Positions 8,527-17,513 of a stretch of DNA of 43,141 nucleotides are shown here, piece by piece. The notes under the pieces were generated by a model. The model was given only the letters and a program-made list of their open reading frames with translations. It was not told the origin of the DNA and did no database searches. Each line of letters opens with the position of its first letter. The stretch's first letter is position 1. The stretch covers positions 1-43,141 of the forward strand of contig NZ_JAFKCS010000027.1 of assembly GCF_017255015.1 (NCBI RefSeq). The letters are read 5' to 3'. A program made the position numbers and the translations under genes. The stretch is from Bowmanella yangjiangensis (GTDB taxonomy: Bacteria; Pseudomonadota; Gammaproteobacteria; Enterobacterales; Alteromonadaceae).

Positions 8527-8668
8527 TCCCCAAATTATAGACTTGGTGCAAATAGGTATAAGTCTCCATACCCAGGTACGATTTTACGGTCTTTTTGCGC
8601 CAGATCAATTTTCATACACTGCCTCTAGTCAAGACCGTTAACTATTTTTTAACTTAGAGGCAACTACT

Positions 8669-9064
8669 ATGAAAAAGTCAACTTTAGCTATTCTGACCAC
8701 CCTGAGCACCTTAGCATTTGCACCTGCCAGCTTTGCTGACATTAACGAAGATCTGCAGAATATTTGCACCATCGTTAAAAACGATGACAAGTCAGAATTG
8801 CGTAAAAAACTGAAAAAAGTACAAGATGATTACAACCTGCGCCTTGGTGATTACTACGCAGGTATCAGTTGTGGCGGCAATAGCCTGATCCGTTATTCAA
8901 TGGAAAATAATGCCGTTGAAGTCGGTGTGTTTATGATTAAGAAAATGAGCAAATCGGATCTGAGCCAGGCTGAAAAAGACGGCATGCCACTTCAGCAATG
9001 GGCTGAAAGTAATGGTCACTTGGCTTCAGACATCGGCAAAGAGCTGTTAGACCGAATCAGCTAA
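8669..9064 (+). CDS. DUF3718 exported protein
   Basis: This is a 131-residue secreted protein of unknown function. A signal peptide (MKKSTLAILTTLSTLAFAPA) with likely cleavage after SFA (residue 23) is followed by the DUF3718 pattern ICTIVKNDDKSELRKKLKK, then GDYYAGISCGGNSLIRYSM, and a C-terminal WAESNGH. The two Cys (ICTIV, ISCGG) could form a periplasmic disulphide. The family is common in Shewanella, Alteromonas and Vibrio relatives. AGAGGC lies upstream of the ATG and could be sequestered by pairing with GCCTCTA at 8621-8627. A strong terminator follows directly. Confidence 0.85.
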   Translation: MKKSTLAILTTLSTLAFAPASFADINEDLQNICTIVKNDDKSELRKKLKKVQDDYNLRLGDYYAGISCGGNSLIRYSMENNAVEVGVFMIKKMSKSDLSQAEKDGMPLQQWAESNGHLASDIGKELLDRIS

Positions 9065-9072
9065 TTGAGTTC

Positions 9073-9109
9073 CCATAAAAAATCCCGCTTAACGCGGGAT
9101 TTTTTATGG
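9073..9109. terminator. Bidirectional intrinsic terminator
   Basis: A perfect 16-bp inverted repeat, CCATAAAAAATCCCGC (9073-9088) and GCGGGATTTTTTATGG (9094-9109), has a 5-nt loop. It gives a GC stem followed by six T residues on each strand and lies between convergent genes, so it should end both transcripts. Confidence 0.93.
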
Positions 9110-9151
9110 CTTAACCTAAAGTAATGGCTGGCATTACTGACTACATTGCCA

Positions 9152-9646
9152 CTAATCAAGGTCAGCTAATGGCCAAATAGCAATATAGTCTTCCAATTCA
9201 TCCACCGACATTCCGTCATCGGAGATGGTCTTTCCTCTGACAGACATGCCCGCCTTGTGCATTGCCGTTTTCTTGCCTTTGTTAAGGAGCGGATGCCAGG
9301 AAGGTAATCCCCTCCCTTCATACAGGCGCCGATAACTGCAACTCGGCGGCATAAAGAAAATATCCTGCAGATTGTCTTTTGTCAGTTTTACACAATCTGG
9401 CACCAGTTCAGAACGCTTTGCATACTGAGTGCATTCACAGCTTTTGGTATTGAGCAAGTGGCAGGCAACCCGGGTGTAATGCAACTGCTCGCCAGGATGC
9501 AACTCGTCGGTAGAACCGCCGTCGCCTTCATCATCATCAATAATTTTGTGCAAACAACACTTAGCACAACCATCACAAATGGCTTCCCATTCTGTATCAG
9601 TCATGTCTTCAAGCGACTTCTGTTGCCAAAAGTTAGGGGTTAACAA
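9152..9646 (-). CDS. ycgN: YcgN family Cys-cluster protein (UPF0260)
   Basis: This 164-residue protein is of unknown function. The N-terminal pattern FWQQKSLEDMTDTEWEAICDGCAKCC holds the CxxCxxCC cluster (Cys24, 27, 30, 31). Further Cys occur in CHLLNTKSCECTQY, VPDCVKL and PPSCSYRRLYEGRGLPSWHPL, together a likely metal or Fe-S site. The start is the TTG at 9644-9646, overlapping the stop of the upstream FAH gene; it gives the same N-terminal length as E. coli YcgN. The next in-frame ATG (residue 15) would cut conserved sequence. It is the last gene of a ycgL-mltB-ycgM-ycgN chain. Confidence 0.9.
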   Translation of the reverse strand: MLTPNFWQQKSLEDMTDTEWEAICDGCAKCCLHKIIDDDEGDGGSTDELHPGEQLHYTRVACHLLNTKSCECTQYAKRSELVPDCVKLTKDNLQDIFFMPPSCSYRRLYEGRGLPSWHPLLNKGKKTAMHKAGMSVRGKTISDDGMSVDELEDYIAIWPLADLD

Positions 9647-10308
9647 TCCGCCACCACTTGCGCATTCACCTTAAAGTAATCAATTAGCTCGGCATTGAGC
9701 TCATCGCCAGCGGATAAAGGCCCCACCCCTTTGGGCGTACCCGTCAGCACCACATCGCCAGGTAACAGGGTAAAGTGCTGGGAAATTTCACTAATCAAAT
9801 CCGCAATGCGATGAATCATAAGCGCTGCATCGCCACGCTGACGCTCCACACCATTGACAGATAATCTGAATTCGAGAGCCTGTGGATCGCTAATTTCCGA
9901 CGCTGCAACAAATCCAGTCAAAGGGCAACTTCCATCAAAGGCTTTAGCCCGTTCCCAAGGTTGCCCCTTGGCCTTCATTTTGTCCTGTACTTCTCTCAGT
10001 GTCAGGTCCAACCCCAAGCCATAGCCCCATACGGCCGCCATGGCTTGCTCGGGAGAAACCTTACGTACAGTGCTCGCCATCAGTACGGCAATTTCCAGCT
10101 CATTGTGGCAAGCTCCGAGTTCAGTGGGAATGGTAATTTCACCCTCAAAAGGAACCAGCGCCGAGCTCGGCTTAATAAATAGCAGCGCTTGTTCCGGCAC
10201 TTCATTGTTCAACTCGTGGATATGATCCAGATAATTCCTGCCAACACAAACTGCTTTACCTACCGGTAGGTCGATAGGCTTACCTCTATTGTCCTGGTGC
10301 TGATACAT
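9640..10308 (-). CDS. ycgM: Fumarylacetoacetate hydrolase family protein (YcgM)
   Basis: This is a 222-residue FAH-fold enzyme; relatives hydrolyse or decarboxylate acylpyruvates and oxaloacetate with Mg2+ or Mn2+. Family motifs are VGRNYLDHIHELNNE, FIKPSSAL, and the metal-ligand segment CHNELEIAVLM. Further on are GYGLGLDLTLREVQ and the C-terminal LLPGDVVLTGTPKGVGPL. Length and sequence match E. coli YcgM. Its ATG overlaps the end of mltB (23 bp) and its stop overlaps ycgN, so the cluster is translationally coupled. The physiological substrate cannot be read from the sequence. Confidence 0.9.
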   Translation of the reverse strand: MYQHQDNRGKPIDLPVGKAVCVGRNYLDHIHELNNEVPEQALLFIKPSSALVPFEGEITIPTELGACHNELEIAVLMASTVRKVSPEQAMAAVWGYGLGLDLTLREVQDKMKAKGQPWERAKAFDGSCPLTGFVAASEISDPQALEFRLSVNGVERQRGDAALMIHRIADLISEISQHFTLLPGDVVLTGTPKGVGPLSAGDELNAELIDYFKVNAQVVADC

Positions 10309-11284
10309 GACTATCTCTTAGCTCCGCTTTAATCCGATCCGATAAATACCCCACCGCACTGCCAAAATAGGTTGAACGGTTCCAATTCATCAATGTATGG
10401 AAATTTTCATAAACCAGATAAATTCGGCCTTTTGCGTCATCAGGCATAATAAGACTGGCTTTCAACTCACGGCTTGGTAAGTCATTGCCATCATAGCGAC
10501 GCACGCCTAATTCTTGCCACTCACTCAAGGTTCGCATTTTACTTTTGTCTAAGCCACTGAGTTTGGTATCGAAACCTTCGGGAATCTTAACCTGTCGCCC
10601 CCAGGTCTGAGAGTCATCCCAGCCAACGGTCTTAAGGTAGTTGGCAATAGAAGCAAATACGTCTGCCTGATTGCCCCAAATATCTTTCTTACCATCACCA
10701 TCAAAATCATAGGCATAGGCTAAAAAGGAGGTTGGCATAAACTGACTTTGTCCCATAGCACCAGCCCAGGAACCAACAAACTTCTCTTGCTCAATATGGC
10801 CTTCACTAAGAATCTTGAGTGCGGCAAAGAGCTGCTTTTTAAACATGGCTTCACGACGCCCTTCATACGCCAGCGTGGTTAGCGCGGAAACAACGGGAAA
10901 CTTGCCCTGAATTCGACCGAAATTACTTTCATTACCCCACAGGGCAATAATAAAGCGCGGCTGAACACCAAACTTTTTGCCAACGGCTTCCAACACTTCT
11001 TTATTTTCATTGTACTTATCAACGGCTTGTTTCACTTTCCAATCAGGCACGCGGGTAGACAAATACTTATCTAAAGTCAGTTTAAATTCCGGTTGATTTT
11101 TGTCTGAGCTGACGGCTCGCTCATAAAACTCTACATTGGCAAAAGCCTGTTCAACAAACTCAGTACTAAACCCCTGCTCTACCGCTTCCTGCTTAAGTGT
11201 TGTCACATATTGATTAAAATCCGGCTTGGCAACAGCACTCAGGCTGCATAACGCAAGCGCTGCGACAGATAAACGTCTAAGCAT
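10286..11284 (-). CDS. mltB: MltB-type lytic murein transglycosylase
   Basis: This enzyme cleaves peptidoglycan glycan strands with 1,6-anhydro ring formation. The catalytic Glu sits in IIALWGNESNFG (Glu119), followed by the family-3 transglycosylase pattern GAMGQSQFMPTSF and DFDGDGKKDIWGN, an acidic loop like the Ca-binding site of MltB. The product is 332 residues. The signal peptide (MLRRLSVAALALCSLSAVA) lacks a good lipobox (LALC), so it may be soluble periplasmic, unlike E. coli MltB. AGGAG favours the second of two tandem ATGs (11285-11287, 11282-11284). It overlaps both ycgL and ycgM. Confidence 0.92.
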   Translation of the reverse strand: MLRRLSVAALALCSLSAVAKPDFNQYVTTLKQEAVEQGFSTEFVEQAFANVEFYERAVSSDKNQPEFKLTLDKYLSTRVPDWKVKQAVDKYNENKEVLEAVGKKFGVQPRFIIALWGNESNFGRIQGKFPVVSALTTLAYEGRREAMFKKQLFAALKILSEGHIEQEKFVGSWAGAMGQSQFMPTSFLAYAYDFDGDGKKDIWGNQADVFASIANYLKTVGWDDSQTWGRQVKIPEGFDTKLSGLDKSKMRTLSEWQELGVRRYDGNDLPSRELKASLIMPDDAKGRIYLVYENFHTLMNWNRSTYFGSAVGYLSDRIKAELRDSHVSAPGQ

Positions 11285-11570
11285 CATCTTGCTCCTTTGA
11301 CTGATGAATTTGACGACGATGTTCATCCAGCAAATTTTCTTTGGGAGGGGGTAACTGCAAATAAAAGCCAGTATCCATCAAAGCTTGGCAAACTTTTCCG
11401 GCGTCACTAATCGCCAGTTTGGTGGTTGGTGTAATGGACATAACCATGACGAGGGAGGGCGCACCAAAATGCTCCATCAAAGCTTGCGGGACATCAGAAA
11501 AATCGTCTCGATTGCGAACAAAAAGATAAGTTTCGTCTTTTCTACTACTACGATAAATGGCGCACAACAT
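11277..11570 (-). CDS. ycgL: YcgL domain protein (UPF0745)
   Basis: This is a small cytoplasmic protein of 97 residues and unknown function. MLCAIYRSSRKDETYLFVRNRDDFSDVPQALM matches the family start MFCVIYRSSKRDQTYLYV in E. coli, and the product ends in the usual QLPPPKENLLDEHRR. I therefore chose the ATG at 11568-11570, although GGAG is closer to an in-frame GTG at 11583-11585. It heads the ycgL-mltB-ycgM-ycgN chain and its 3' end overlaps mltB. Confidence 0.88.
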   Translation of the reverse strand: MLCAIYRSSRKDETYLFVRNRDDFSDVPQALMEHFGAPSLVMVMSITPTTKLAISDAGKVCQALMDTGFYLQLPPPKENLLDEHRRQIHQSKEQDDA

Positions 11571-11621
11571 AGCGGCGACATACACTCCGGTAACGACTGT
11601 ATAGGCTTGGTACTATAACTT

Positions 11622-12764
11622 TTACGGCTCAATAGCACCGACAATTTGGCTCAGGCCATCCTTCAACAGAGGACCTCGCCAGCCACACAGCAAATCAGGT
11701 TTCAGGCTGGTCAGTTTACCCTCTTCAAGGTCGAACCACAGCCATTTTAACAATTGATTGATCTGTTTTTTTGAACCCAACATCTCAACCGGCAATGACA
11801 AACCGCCAGCAATCTCTTCACATAGCTGTCTAATCGACTGAGACACTCGCTTATACGCGGAAAAATCAACAAGGCGTTCAATTTTGGCAGGATAATGTTC
11901 CGAGTCGATAACCTGGCAGCGTTGAATAATCGCCAATAATTCATCTCCATGACGACGCACATCCTGAGGCGGTATCCCAGGCGTAGCAAACAACGCATTC
12001 TTCTGCGAGGGCTGACGCTTAGCCAGCTCAACCAAAAACTGTTCTTTAAACACAAAGTTCAGTGCCAGATTTTTGCTTTTGGCTTTTTGCTGACGCCAAC
12101 TAGCCAATTCTTTAAGCACCAGCAGCGCCTTTCCTTTCAGTTGCCAATTATTCTTGATGTTCAGATAGGCGTACTCGTCAGGTAACTCGCTTCGCTTCTT
12201 ATTCGCCAACTGATTCATTTCATCATAGATCCACTGGGTGCGCCCCAGTGCATCGACCTCTTTGGCCAACTCCGGATACAGACCATGCAAATACAAAACA
12301 TCGTTAGCAGCGTAGTCCAGTTGTTGTTCGCTAAGCGGGCGTGCCAGCCAGTCGGTGCGAGATTCGCCTTTGTCCAGACTCACACCTAGGCGCTGCTCCA
12401 CTATCTTAGCGTATCCAAGCGAAGTTCCCAGATTTAAAAGCCCGGCGGCAAACTGCGTATCAAACAAAGGGGTTGGAATGACCTGCATGGCCGTCCAAAA
12501 GGTTTCCAAATCCTCAGAGCAGGAATGCAATACCTTGACAACCGAAGGGTTAACAAGCAGCTCCGTCAATTTGGACAAGTCCTCAACAGCCAGAGGATCG
12601 ACTAATGCCAGCTGTTCACCATCATAAAGCTGAATCAAACCCAACTGCGGATAAAGAGTGCGGGTGCGAACAAATTCTGTGTCAACGGCGATAAAAGGTT
12701 TAGTCGTCGCACGCCGACAATACTCTGCCAACTGCGACGATTGGGTAATCATTTGATAACTCAT
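11622..12764 (-). CDS. rnd: Ribonuclease D
   Basis: RNase D is a 3'-5' exoribonuclease that trims tRNA and other stable RNA precursors. The DEDD-y active site is complete: VDTEFVRT (Asp28, Glu30), LHSCSEDLE, and the Tyr/Asp of QLDYAANDVLYL. An HRDC domain follows (about 210-290, with ELASWRQQKAKSKNLALNFVF). At 380 residues it has the normal length, and the start MSYQMIT matches E. coli MNYQMIT. It lies directly downstream of fadD, as in E. coli, but the min genes that follow rnd there are absent here. Confidence 0.96.
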   Translation of the reverse strand: MSYQMITQSSQLAEYCRRATTKPFIAVDTEFVRTRTLYPQLGLIQLYDGEQLALVDPLAVEDLSKLTELLVNPSVVKVLHSCSEDLETFWTAMQVIPTPLFDTQFAAGLLNLGTSLGYAKIVEQRLGVSLDKGESRTDWLARPLSEQQLDYAANDVLYLHGLYPELAKEVDALGRTQWIYDEMNQLANKKRSELPDEYAYLNIKNNWQLKGKALLVLKELASWRQQKAKSKNLALNFVFKEQFLVELAKRQPSQKNALFATPGIPPQDVRRHGDELLAIIQRCQVIDSEHYPAKIERLVDFSAYKRVSQSIRQLCEEIAGGLSLPVEMLGSKKQINQLLKWLWFDLEEGKLTSLKPDLLCGWRGPLLKDGLSQIVGAIEP

Positions 12765-12810
12765 CAGCGAAAAGAGGTGCCTCGGTCAAGGTAGAAAACA
12801 GGCTTACACC

Positions 12811-12840
12811 GCGCTGGATGGAATCAACCCTGTCCAGCGC
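12811..12840 (-). repeat. Inverted repeat between fadD and rnd
   Basis: GCGCTGGA (12811-12818) and TCCAGCGC (12833-12840) can form an 8-bp stem with a 14-nt loop just after the fadD stop. No T-run follows on the minus strand, so it is more likely an mRNA 3' structure than an intrinsic terminator. Confidence 0.4.
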
Positions 12841-12861
12841 AGATAGATCATACAACAAAAG

Positions 12862-14517
12862 CTACTCTTTAAGCTCTCTGCGCAAAATCTTACCAACATT
12901 AGTTTTCGGCAATTCAGTCCGAAACTCAACTTTGCGTGGCACTTTGTATGCCGTCAGGTGCTTACGGCAATGACTGATAAGCTCCTCTTCCGTCAAGTTT
13001 GGATCTTTTTTCACCACAAACAGCTTGACCATTTCACCGGTCGCTTCATTGGGAACTCCCAACGCCGCGACTTCGGCGACACCATCATGCATGGCCGCGA
13101 CTTCCTCAATTTCATTAGGGAACACGTTAAAACCAGACACCAGAATCATGTCTTTCTTGCGATCAACAATGTAAAAACGCCCCATCTCATCAGCTTTGGC
13201 GATGTCTCCAGTTGCTAACCAACCGTCATTGAGTACTTCTAGGGTAGCTTCTTCCCTGTTCAGATAGCCTTTCATAACCTGTGGACCACGCACATACATT
13301 TCACCAGGCTCACCGAATCCAACTTCATTACCACTGTCATCAAGCAGTTTCACTTCTGTGGATGGAATTGGCATGCCAATTGAACCATTGTACTCATTGG
13401 TAATAGTCGGATAATTAATGCTGACTACAGGTGAACACTCAGTCAATCCGTAGCCTTCCAGTAGCACATGTCCGGTAACCTTGGCCCATTTCTCGGCGAC
13501 CGGGCGCTGCACAGCCATACCGCCACCCAACGCAAACTTCAGATTGGCAAAATCTAACTCTTTGAACCCTGGCGTGTTGAGCAGACCATTAAACAAGGTG
13601 TTGACACCGGTCAAGACAGTAAAAGGATAGCGCCCAAGTTCTTTCACAAAGCCAGGCATATCCCTGGGATTGGTAATCAAAAGGTTGCGGCAACCGTACT
13701 TAACGAAGGTCAGGCAATTGGCGACCAAGGCGAAGATGTGGTAGAGCGGTAAGGCAGTCACGACCAACTCTTCTCCGTCTTTAATCACGGGTTCTAATAT
13801 CACCGAAATTTGTTCTAGGTTTGCCACTAAATTACGGTGTGTCAGCATGGCGCCTTTAGATACGCCGGTAGTGCCGCCCGTATACTGTAAGAAGGCAATA
13901 TCCTCGCCACTTAGCTCAGGGCGCTGATAGCTCAGGTTTGCGCCGCTGTGAATGGCCGCCATCAAACTCTGACTGCCTGGCAGTGAAAATGCCGGTACCA
14001 TTTTTTTCACATGCTTAACGACAAGATTGACTATCCACTTTTTAGGCACAGACAGCATGTCACCCAACTGGGTCAAATAAACCTGCTTAACCTGCGTATC
14101 CTGAATAACTTTTTCCAATGTATGCGCAAAGTTCTCAACAATAATAATGGCTTTGGCACTGGAATCATTTAGCTGATGTTTTAACTCGCGGGCGGTGTAT
14201 AGCGGGTTAACATTAACGACGGTTAAGCCAGCCCTTAGCACACCAAAAATCACCACAGGATTTTGCAACAAGTTGGGCATCATAATGGCAACTGCATCGC
14301 CTTTGCTCAGCCCTTGATGTTGCAAATAGGCAGCAAACTGCCTGGAGTACTGATCCAGCTCCCTGAAAGTCATCTCCTTGCCCATGTTGATAAAGGCAAC
14401 CCGGTCAGCGTACTTCTGAACAGACTGCTCAAAAATATCCACCAATGAAGCGTAATGATCCGGATCGATTTCAGAGGGTATATTGTCAGGGTAGTGTTCT
14501 AGCCAAATCTTATCCAC
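12862..14517 (-). CDS. fadD: Long-chain fatty acid-CoA ligase FadD
   Basis: FadD activates exogenous long-chain fatty acids to acyl-CoA at the inner membrane, the entry to beta-oxidation. The 551-residue product shows the AMP-binding motif [12 protein letters not shown] (about 212-223), GYGLTECSP, the FACS segment [20 protein letters not shown], and the C-terminal [15 protein letters not shown] chose the GTG at 14515-14517 (read as [14 protein letters not shown]), because AGGAGG lies 4 nt before it and it aligns with the E. coli start (MKKVWLNRYPADVP). Upstream in-frame ATGs at 14556 and 14589 lack spacing or homology. Confidence 0.96.
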   Translation of the reverse strand: MDKIWLEHYPDNIPSEIDPDHYASLVDIFEQSVQKYADRVAFINMGKEMTFRELDQYSRQFAAYLQHQGLSKGDAVAIMMPNLLQNPVVIFGVLRAGLTVVNVNPLYTARELKHQLNDSSAKAIIIVENFAHTLEKVIQDTQVKQVYLTQLGDMLSVPKKWIVNLVVKHVKKMVPAFSLPGSQSLMAAIHSGANLSYQRPELSGEDIAFLQYTGGTTGVSKGAMLTHRNLVANLEQISVILEPVIKDGEELVVTALPLYHIFALVANCLTFVKYGCRNLLITNPRDMPGFVKELGRYPFTVLTGVNTLFNGLLNTPGFKELDFANLKFALGGGMAVQRPVAEKWAKVTGHVLLEGYGLTECSPVVSINYPTITNEYNGSIGMPIPSTEVKLLDDSGNEVGFGEPGEMYVRGPQVMKGYLNREEATLEVLNDGWLATGDIAKADEMGRFYIVDRKKDMILVSGFNVFPNEIEEVAAMHDGVAEVAALGVPNEATGEMVKLFVVKKDPNLTEEELISHCRKHLTAYKVPRKVEFRTELPKTNVGKILRRELKE

Positions 14518-14632
14518 TTTGCCTCCTGAGGCATTCTTTTTATTTATTATATTCATCTCCGGGACGCCCCCGGAACCAATTAGCCCCAATAGTAGCCAAA
14601 CCCCGGAAAAAGATAAATGATAAAAGTTGCGG

Positions 14633-15484
14633 CTAAAGGGACGCGACTTGCTGCCAAAAGCAGCGAATATGCTCAGCTACAGCCACAGGATTGTCCATAT
14701 GAACATGATGTCCGCCCGGGCTGCTAGCCTCCACAAGCTGGGCAACCAGTCCCCGCCGCTTCAAAATATTATTACGGACTTTCTCAAACCCCTGCTCCCC
14801 CGTAACAGCCAGCACAGGACAGCTTATCGCCCCAAGAAACGCCTGAGCTTGGGGTTCAGTCAGACGCAATGATGAAATAGTCCGCAAGCGTCTGTCGGTT
14901 CGCCACATCAAGACACCGTCATTCTGAACCAAGTTTCGCTCCACCAAGGTTTGCGCTGAAGACTTACTTAAGTCTCCGGCTAACAACCTTGCAGTAACAG
15001 CCTTGGCTGTATTGGGTGGATGTCGGGCAGGCTTTTCATCAATAGCCAAACGACTTAAAACAGACTCGCGTAGTTGGTCAACACTAGACTCGGGATCCAT
15101 CGCTAATGGACCAAAGGCTTCTATCATGGTCAATGACAGCACCTGCTTAGGGAACGTAGCGGCATACAAAGACGAAATTATTCCGCCGAGGGAATGGCCG
15201 AGCATATGACAGGATGACCATCCCAATACGTTCAACACTTCGTGAATATCCTGCACCCAATCCAACAAATGGTAATGTGCATCTGCACTTCGATGCTCAG
15301 AATGACCATGGCCAGCCAAGTCCAATGCAACCACATCCCATTCACACAAAGGCTCAGCTAAAGGCATAAAACTGGCGGCATTGTCCAGCCAACCATGCAG
15401 CGCTAATACTTTCGGGCCGTCAGGATTACCAAATCTCAGGGCCGATAACCGCAGATGTTTTAAGACTAGATTTATTTCCTGCAC
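14633..15484 (-). CDS. Alpha/beta fold hydrolase (SERHL-like)
   Basis: This 283-residue serine hydrolase is of unknown substrate. It has the oxyanion segment [13 protein letters not shown] (27-39), [11 protein letters not shown], the nucleophile elbow GHSLGG with Ser98, and a C-terminal catalytic-His region [10 protein letters not shown]. The start is the GTG at 15482-15484, with AGGAG 6 nt upstream; an ATG two bases upstream is in another frame and stops at once. It sits between slp and fadD on the same strand. A role in lipid or ester metabolism is only a guess from position. Confidence 0.85.
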   Translation of the reverse strand: MQEINLVLKHLRLSALRFGNPDGPKVLALHGWLDNAASFMPLAEPLCEWDVVALDLAGHGHSEHRSADAHYHLLDWVQDIHEVLNVLGWSSCHMLGHSLGGIISSLYAATFPKQVLSLTMIEAFGPLAMDPESSVDQLRESVLSRLAIDEKPARHPPNTAKAVTARLLAGDLSKSSAQTLVERNLVQNDGVLMWRTDRRLRTISSLRLTEPQAQAFLGAISCPVLAVTGEQGFEKVRNNILKRRGLVAQLVEASSPGGHHVHMDNPVAVAEHIRCFWQQVASL

Positions 15485-15545
15485 ATTTTACTCCTGAGCA
15501 CTGTCGAAGACCTGAGGTAAAGACGCATTCGAGCTGAATAGACAC

Positions 15546-15570
15546 AAAAAAGCGGCAATACTTTGCCGCT
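15546..15570 (-). terminator. Intrinsic terminator after slp
   Basis: On the minus strand AGCGGCAA-AGTA-TTGCCGCT forms an 8-bp stem with a 4-nt loop followed by a T-run (the A-run at 15546-15550 on plus). It lies about 50 bp after the slp stop and before the hydrolase gene. Confidence 0.88.
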
Positions 15571-15621
15571 TACCATGCCTGACTTTACCGCCTCACCACT
15601 CAATGAGGCAATAATTTGCCA

Positions 15622-16233
15622 CTAACGAGAGATTTTTTTAGGCACCGACGTGGGTTTAACCGGCTGGGGACTGTCAGCACGAGAAGGTGATTTATCTCTG
15701 ATAATCACCCTTTCATGATATGGCCACATATGCCAATTGTACCAGCCGTAAGGATAGGGACCATGAAAGCCGTAGCCAAGAGTTGTGACTTCTACTTCCT
15801 GAATTTCTTTCCATAGATGATAGCCACTGGCCTGTATTGCAGGAAACTGGTATTCAAACTCACCAACCTGTCCCTGTTCGATACCTGTTACCGTGCCAGT
15901 TACGGTCAAGCTTCTGCCTGGCTTGTACACCATAGGATCAAGAAAGCCATTAACTCTTACACGGAAGCGTCCAACACTCTCATCGCCAGAAGTAGGACGA
16001 CCGTAGCTGCGAATGGGATAGTGAACCATCTCAATTAAGGTGGCACTTTTCTGATTTTTAATATCGGCAATTACCCCACCCCACATGACCTGTTGCCCGG
16101 TACTTTGTTCAGGATTCCCTGTCACATCCTGATAACTGAGTAATTTGGCACCCTCTGCCACCTGCAACTCTTTTGGTAATGAAGAGCATCCGGCCATTAA
16201 CAATACCATGCCGGCGAGTATCAATTTTTTCAT
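15622..16233 (-). CDS. Slp family outer membrane lipoprotein
   Basis: This 203-residue lipoprotein corresponds in position and family to E. coli YeaY (Slp family). The signal peptide MKKLILAGMVLLMAGC has lipobox MAGC (Cys16). The Slp domain shows MWGGVIADIKNQKSATLIEMV, YPIRSYGRP, RFRVRVNGFLDPMVYKPGRSLTV and TGTVTG. The C-terminus is rich in aromatic and His residues (GFHGPYPYGWYNWHMWPYHE) and ends in a basic Ser/Pro tail. AGAGGTAGTT precedes the ATG. Slp proteins are induced in stationary phase in E. coli, but their function is not settled. Confidence 0.9.
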   Translation of the reverse strand: MKKLILAGMVLLMAGCSSLPKELQVAEGAKLLSYQDVTGNPEQSTGQQVMWGGVIADIKNQKSATLIEMVHYPIRSYGRPTSGDESVGRFRVRVNGFLDPMVYKPGRSLTVTGTVTGIEQGQVGEFEYQFPAIQASGYHLWKEIQEVEVTTLGYGFHGPYPYGWYNWHMWPYHERVIIRDKSPSRADSPQPVKPTSVPKKISR

Positions 16234-16395
16234 AACTACCTCTGTTCTAGTTCGGGCTTTACTTCATTATCTGTCAGTAAACTGAACAGCTACTGAACTT
16301 GCATGACAAAGGTCAACCCTGGCTGTAATTAGTTTGATGTTGTCGATTTAGATGAATTGACTCTCAAGCTGGCTCTTTGTTCCAGAACTACTGCA

Positions 16396-16713
16396 TTACA
16401 CGTAGGTATCTATACCCATAGACTGCTGAATTTCATCTTTCAGTTGGTTGCGCGCCAAACTCTGGTAAGCCTCAATAGCCTGCTGCCCCCGTGAATTGGG
16501 CTGTTCGTAGAATTGTTGTTGCTGGTAACGGTATTTGTCTGCCTGTACTCGCGCATCTTCATTACCCTGACGCACTACGACCTGACTGCGTGGATATTCA
16601 GTAGGTGCATCATCTTGCGGCTTACGCGCGGACTCCTCCCGCGCAGGTCCCCTGATCGCAGGATTTACCACTAGCCCTTGCTGCTGGGCAATAATTGAGG
16701 ATTCTATTTCCAC
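16396..16713 (-). CDS. Unrecognised small hydrophilic protein (105 aa)
   Basis: I do not recognise a characterised family. The product is hydrophilic with no signal peptide or membrane segment. It is rich in Gln, Arg and Glu (QQQGL, DKYRYQQQQFYEQ) and has a disordered Pro/Arg region in the first half. A helical C-terminus follows (QAIEAYQSLARNQLKDEIQQ) and ends GIDTYV. The only start is GTG at 16711-16713, with a weak ribosome binding site. It lies between slp and tsaB. Its codons and composition look like a real gene; similar short proteins ending in GxDxY(A/V) occur, from memory, in other marine gammaproteobacteria. Confidence 0.7.
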   Translation of the reverse strand: MEIESSIIAQQQGLVVNPAIRGPAREESARKPQDDAPTEYPRSQVVVRQGNEDARVQADKYRYQQQQFYEQPNSRGQQAIEAYQSLARNQLKDEIQQSMGIDTYV

Positions 16714-16829
16714 TTAACTACCATGGACTATTTAGTTAACCCTAACATTGCTGAATAAAACACTAGATTAGTGAACAGCTTTGCTTATATCCAGCCTATC
16801 AATAGGCAAAAATCGTACCGTAGAGCACA

Positions 16830-17513
16830 CTATTCTCTACCCGGTAATTTTTTCCAAGTGACTTTGTCGCGCAGATAGACAGGTTCCACTTGCTCAACGG
16901 CTAATGCTTGCCCCAACCTCATGGCTTGTTGAGCCAACGGCAGCATGTACTCGGCAGTTGGGTAAAGAATATCCGTTAGAGGGCGGATATCTTTATTGGG
17001 ATCAAGTTGCGGATATGCCTGCCACCCCGTTCCCACGCCATACCACCCAGATAGTTCCGCTCCAGGCACTGCCAGTTCAGGTGCAATCACTTGTTCTGTG
17101 TCTACAAGCTGCATAATGCCCTGATAACTTTTATAACGGCCGACGTACACTTCGTCCATTCTGGCATCAATGGCCGCAATGACCCTATCATGTCCATATA
17201 TGTCCAATGCTTGTTGAGCCATAGTGGCCAAGGTAGAGATTGGAACAACAGGTAAGTCAGCGCCCATGGCCAATCCTTGAATCATACCCGTAGCAATGCG
17301 CACCCCGGTAAAACTACCCGGCCCACGACCAAAGGCCAGGGCATCTAAATGTGTCAGGCCAATGCCAGCGTCGGCCAACAGCTCATCAACCATAGGCAAC
17401 AGTCGTTGGCTATGTTGTTGAGGACAGACCTCAAAGCGCGACAAGGTTTGCCCTTGATAGCTAAGGGCAGCCGAGCATGCCTCAGTGGCAGTATCAATAA
17501 CCAATATATTCAT
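16830..17513 (-). CDS. tsaB: tRNA t6A biosynthesis protein TsaB
   Basis: TsaB is the non-catalytic partner of TsaD; with TsaE and TsaC they make N6-threonylcarbamoyl-adenosine 37 in ANN-decoding tRNAs. The 227-residue product has the ASKHA start ILVIDTATEACSAAL, the region CPQQHSQRLLPMVDELL, and GRGPGSFTGVRIATGMIQGLA, then the shorter TsaB C-terminal domain ending PVYLRDKVTWKKLPGR. The ATG overlaps the yoaA stop (ATGA, 17510-17513), so translation is coupled. The yoaA-tsaB-slp-fadD order is the same as in E. coli. Confidence 0.96.
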   Translation of the reverse strand: MNILVIDTATEACSAALSYQGQTLSRFEVCPQQHSQRLLPMVDELLADAGIGLTHLDALAFGRGPGSFTGVRIATGMIQGLAMGADLPVVPISTLATMAQQALDIYGHDRVIAAIDARMDEVYVGRYKSYQGIMQLVDTEQVIAPELAVPGAELSGWYGVGTGWQAYPQLDPNKDIRPLTDILYPTAEYMLPLAQQAMRLGQALAVEQVEPVYLRDKVTWKKLPGRE

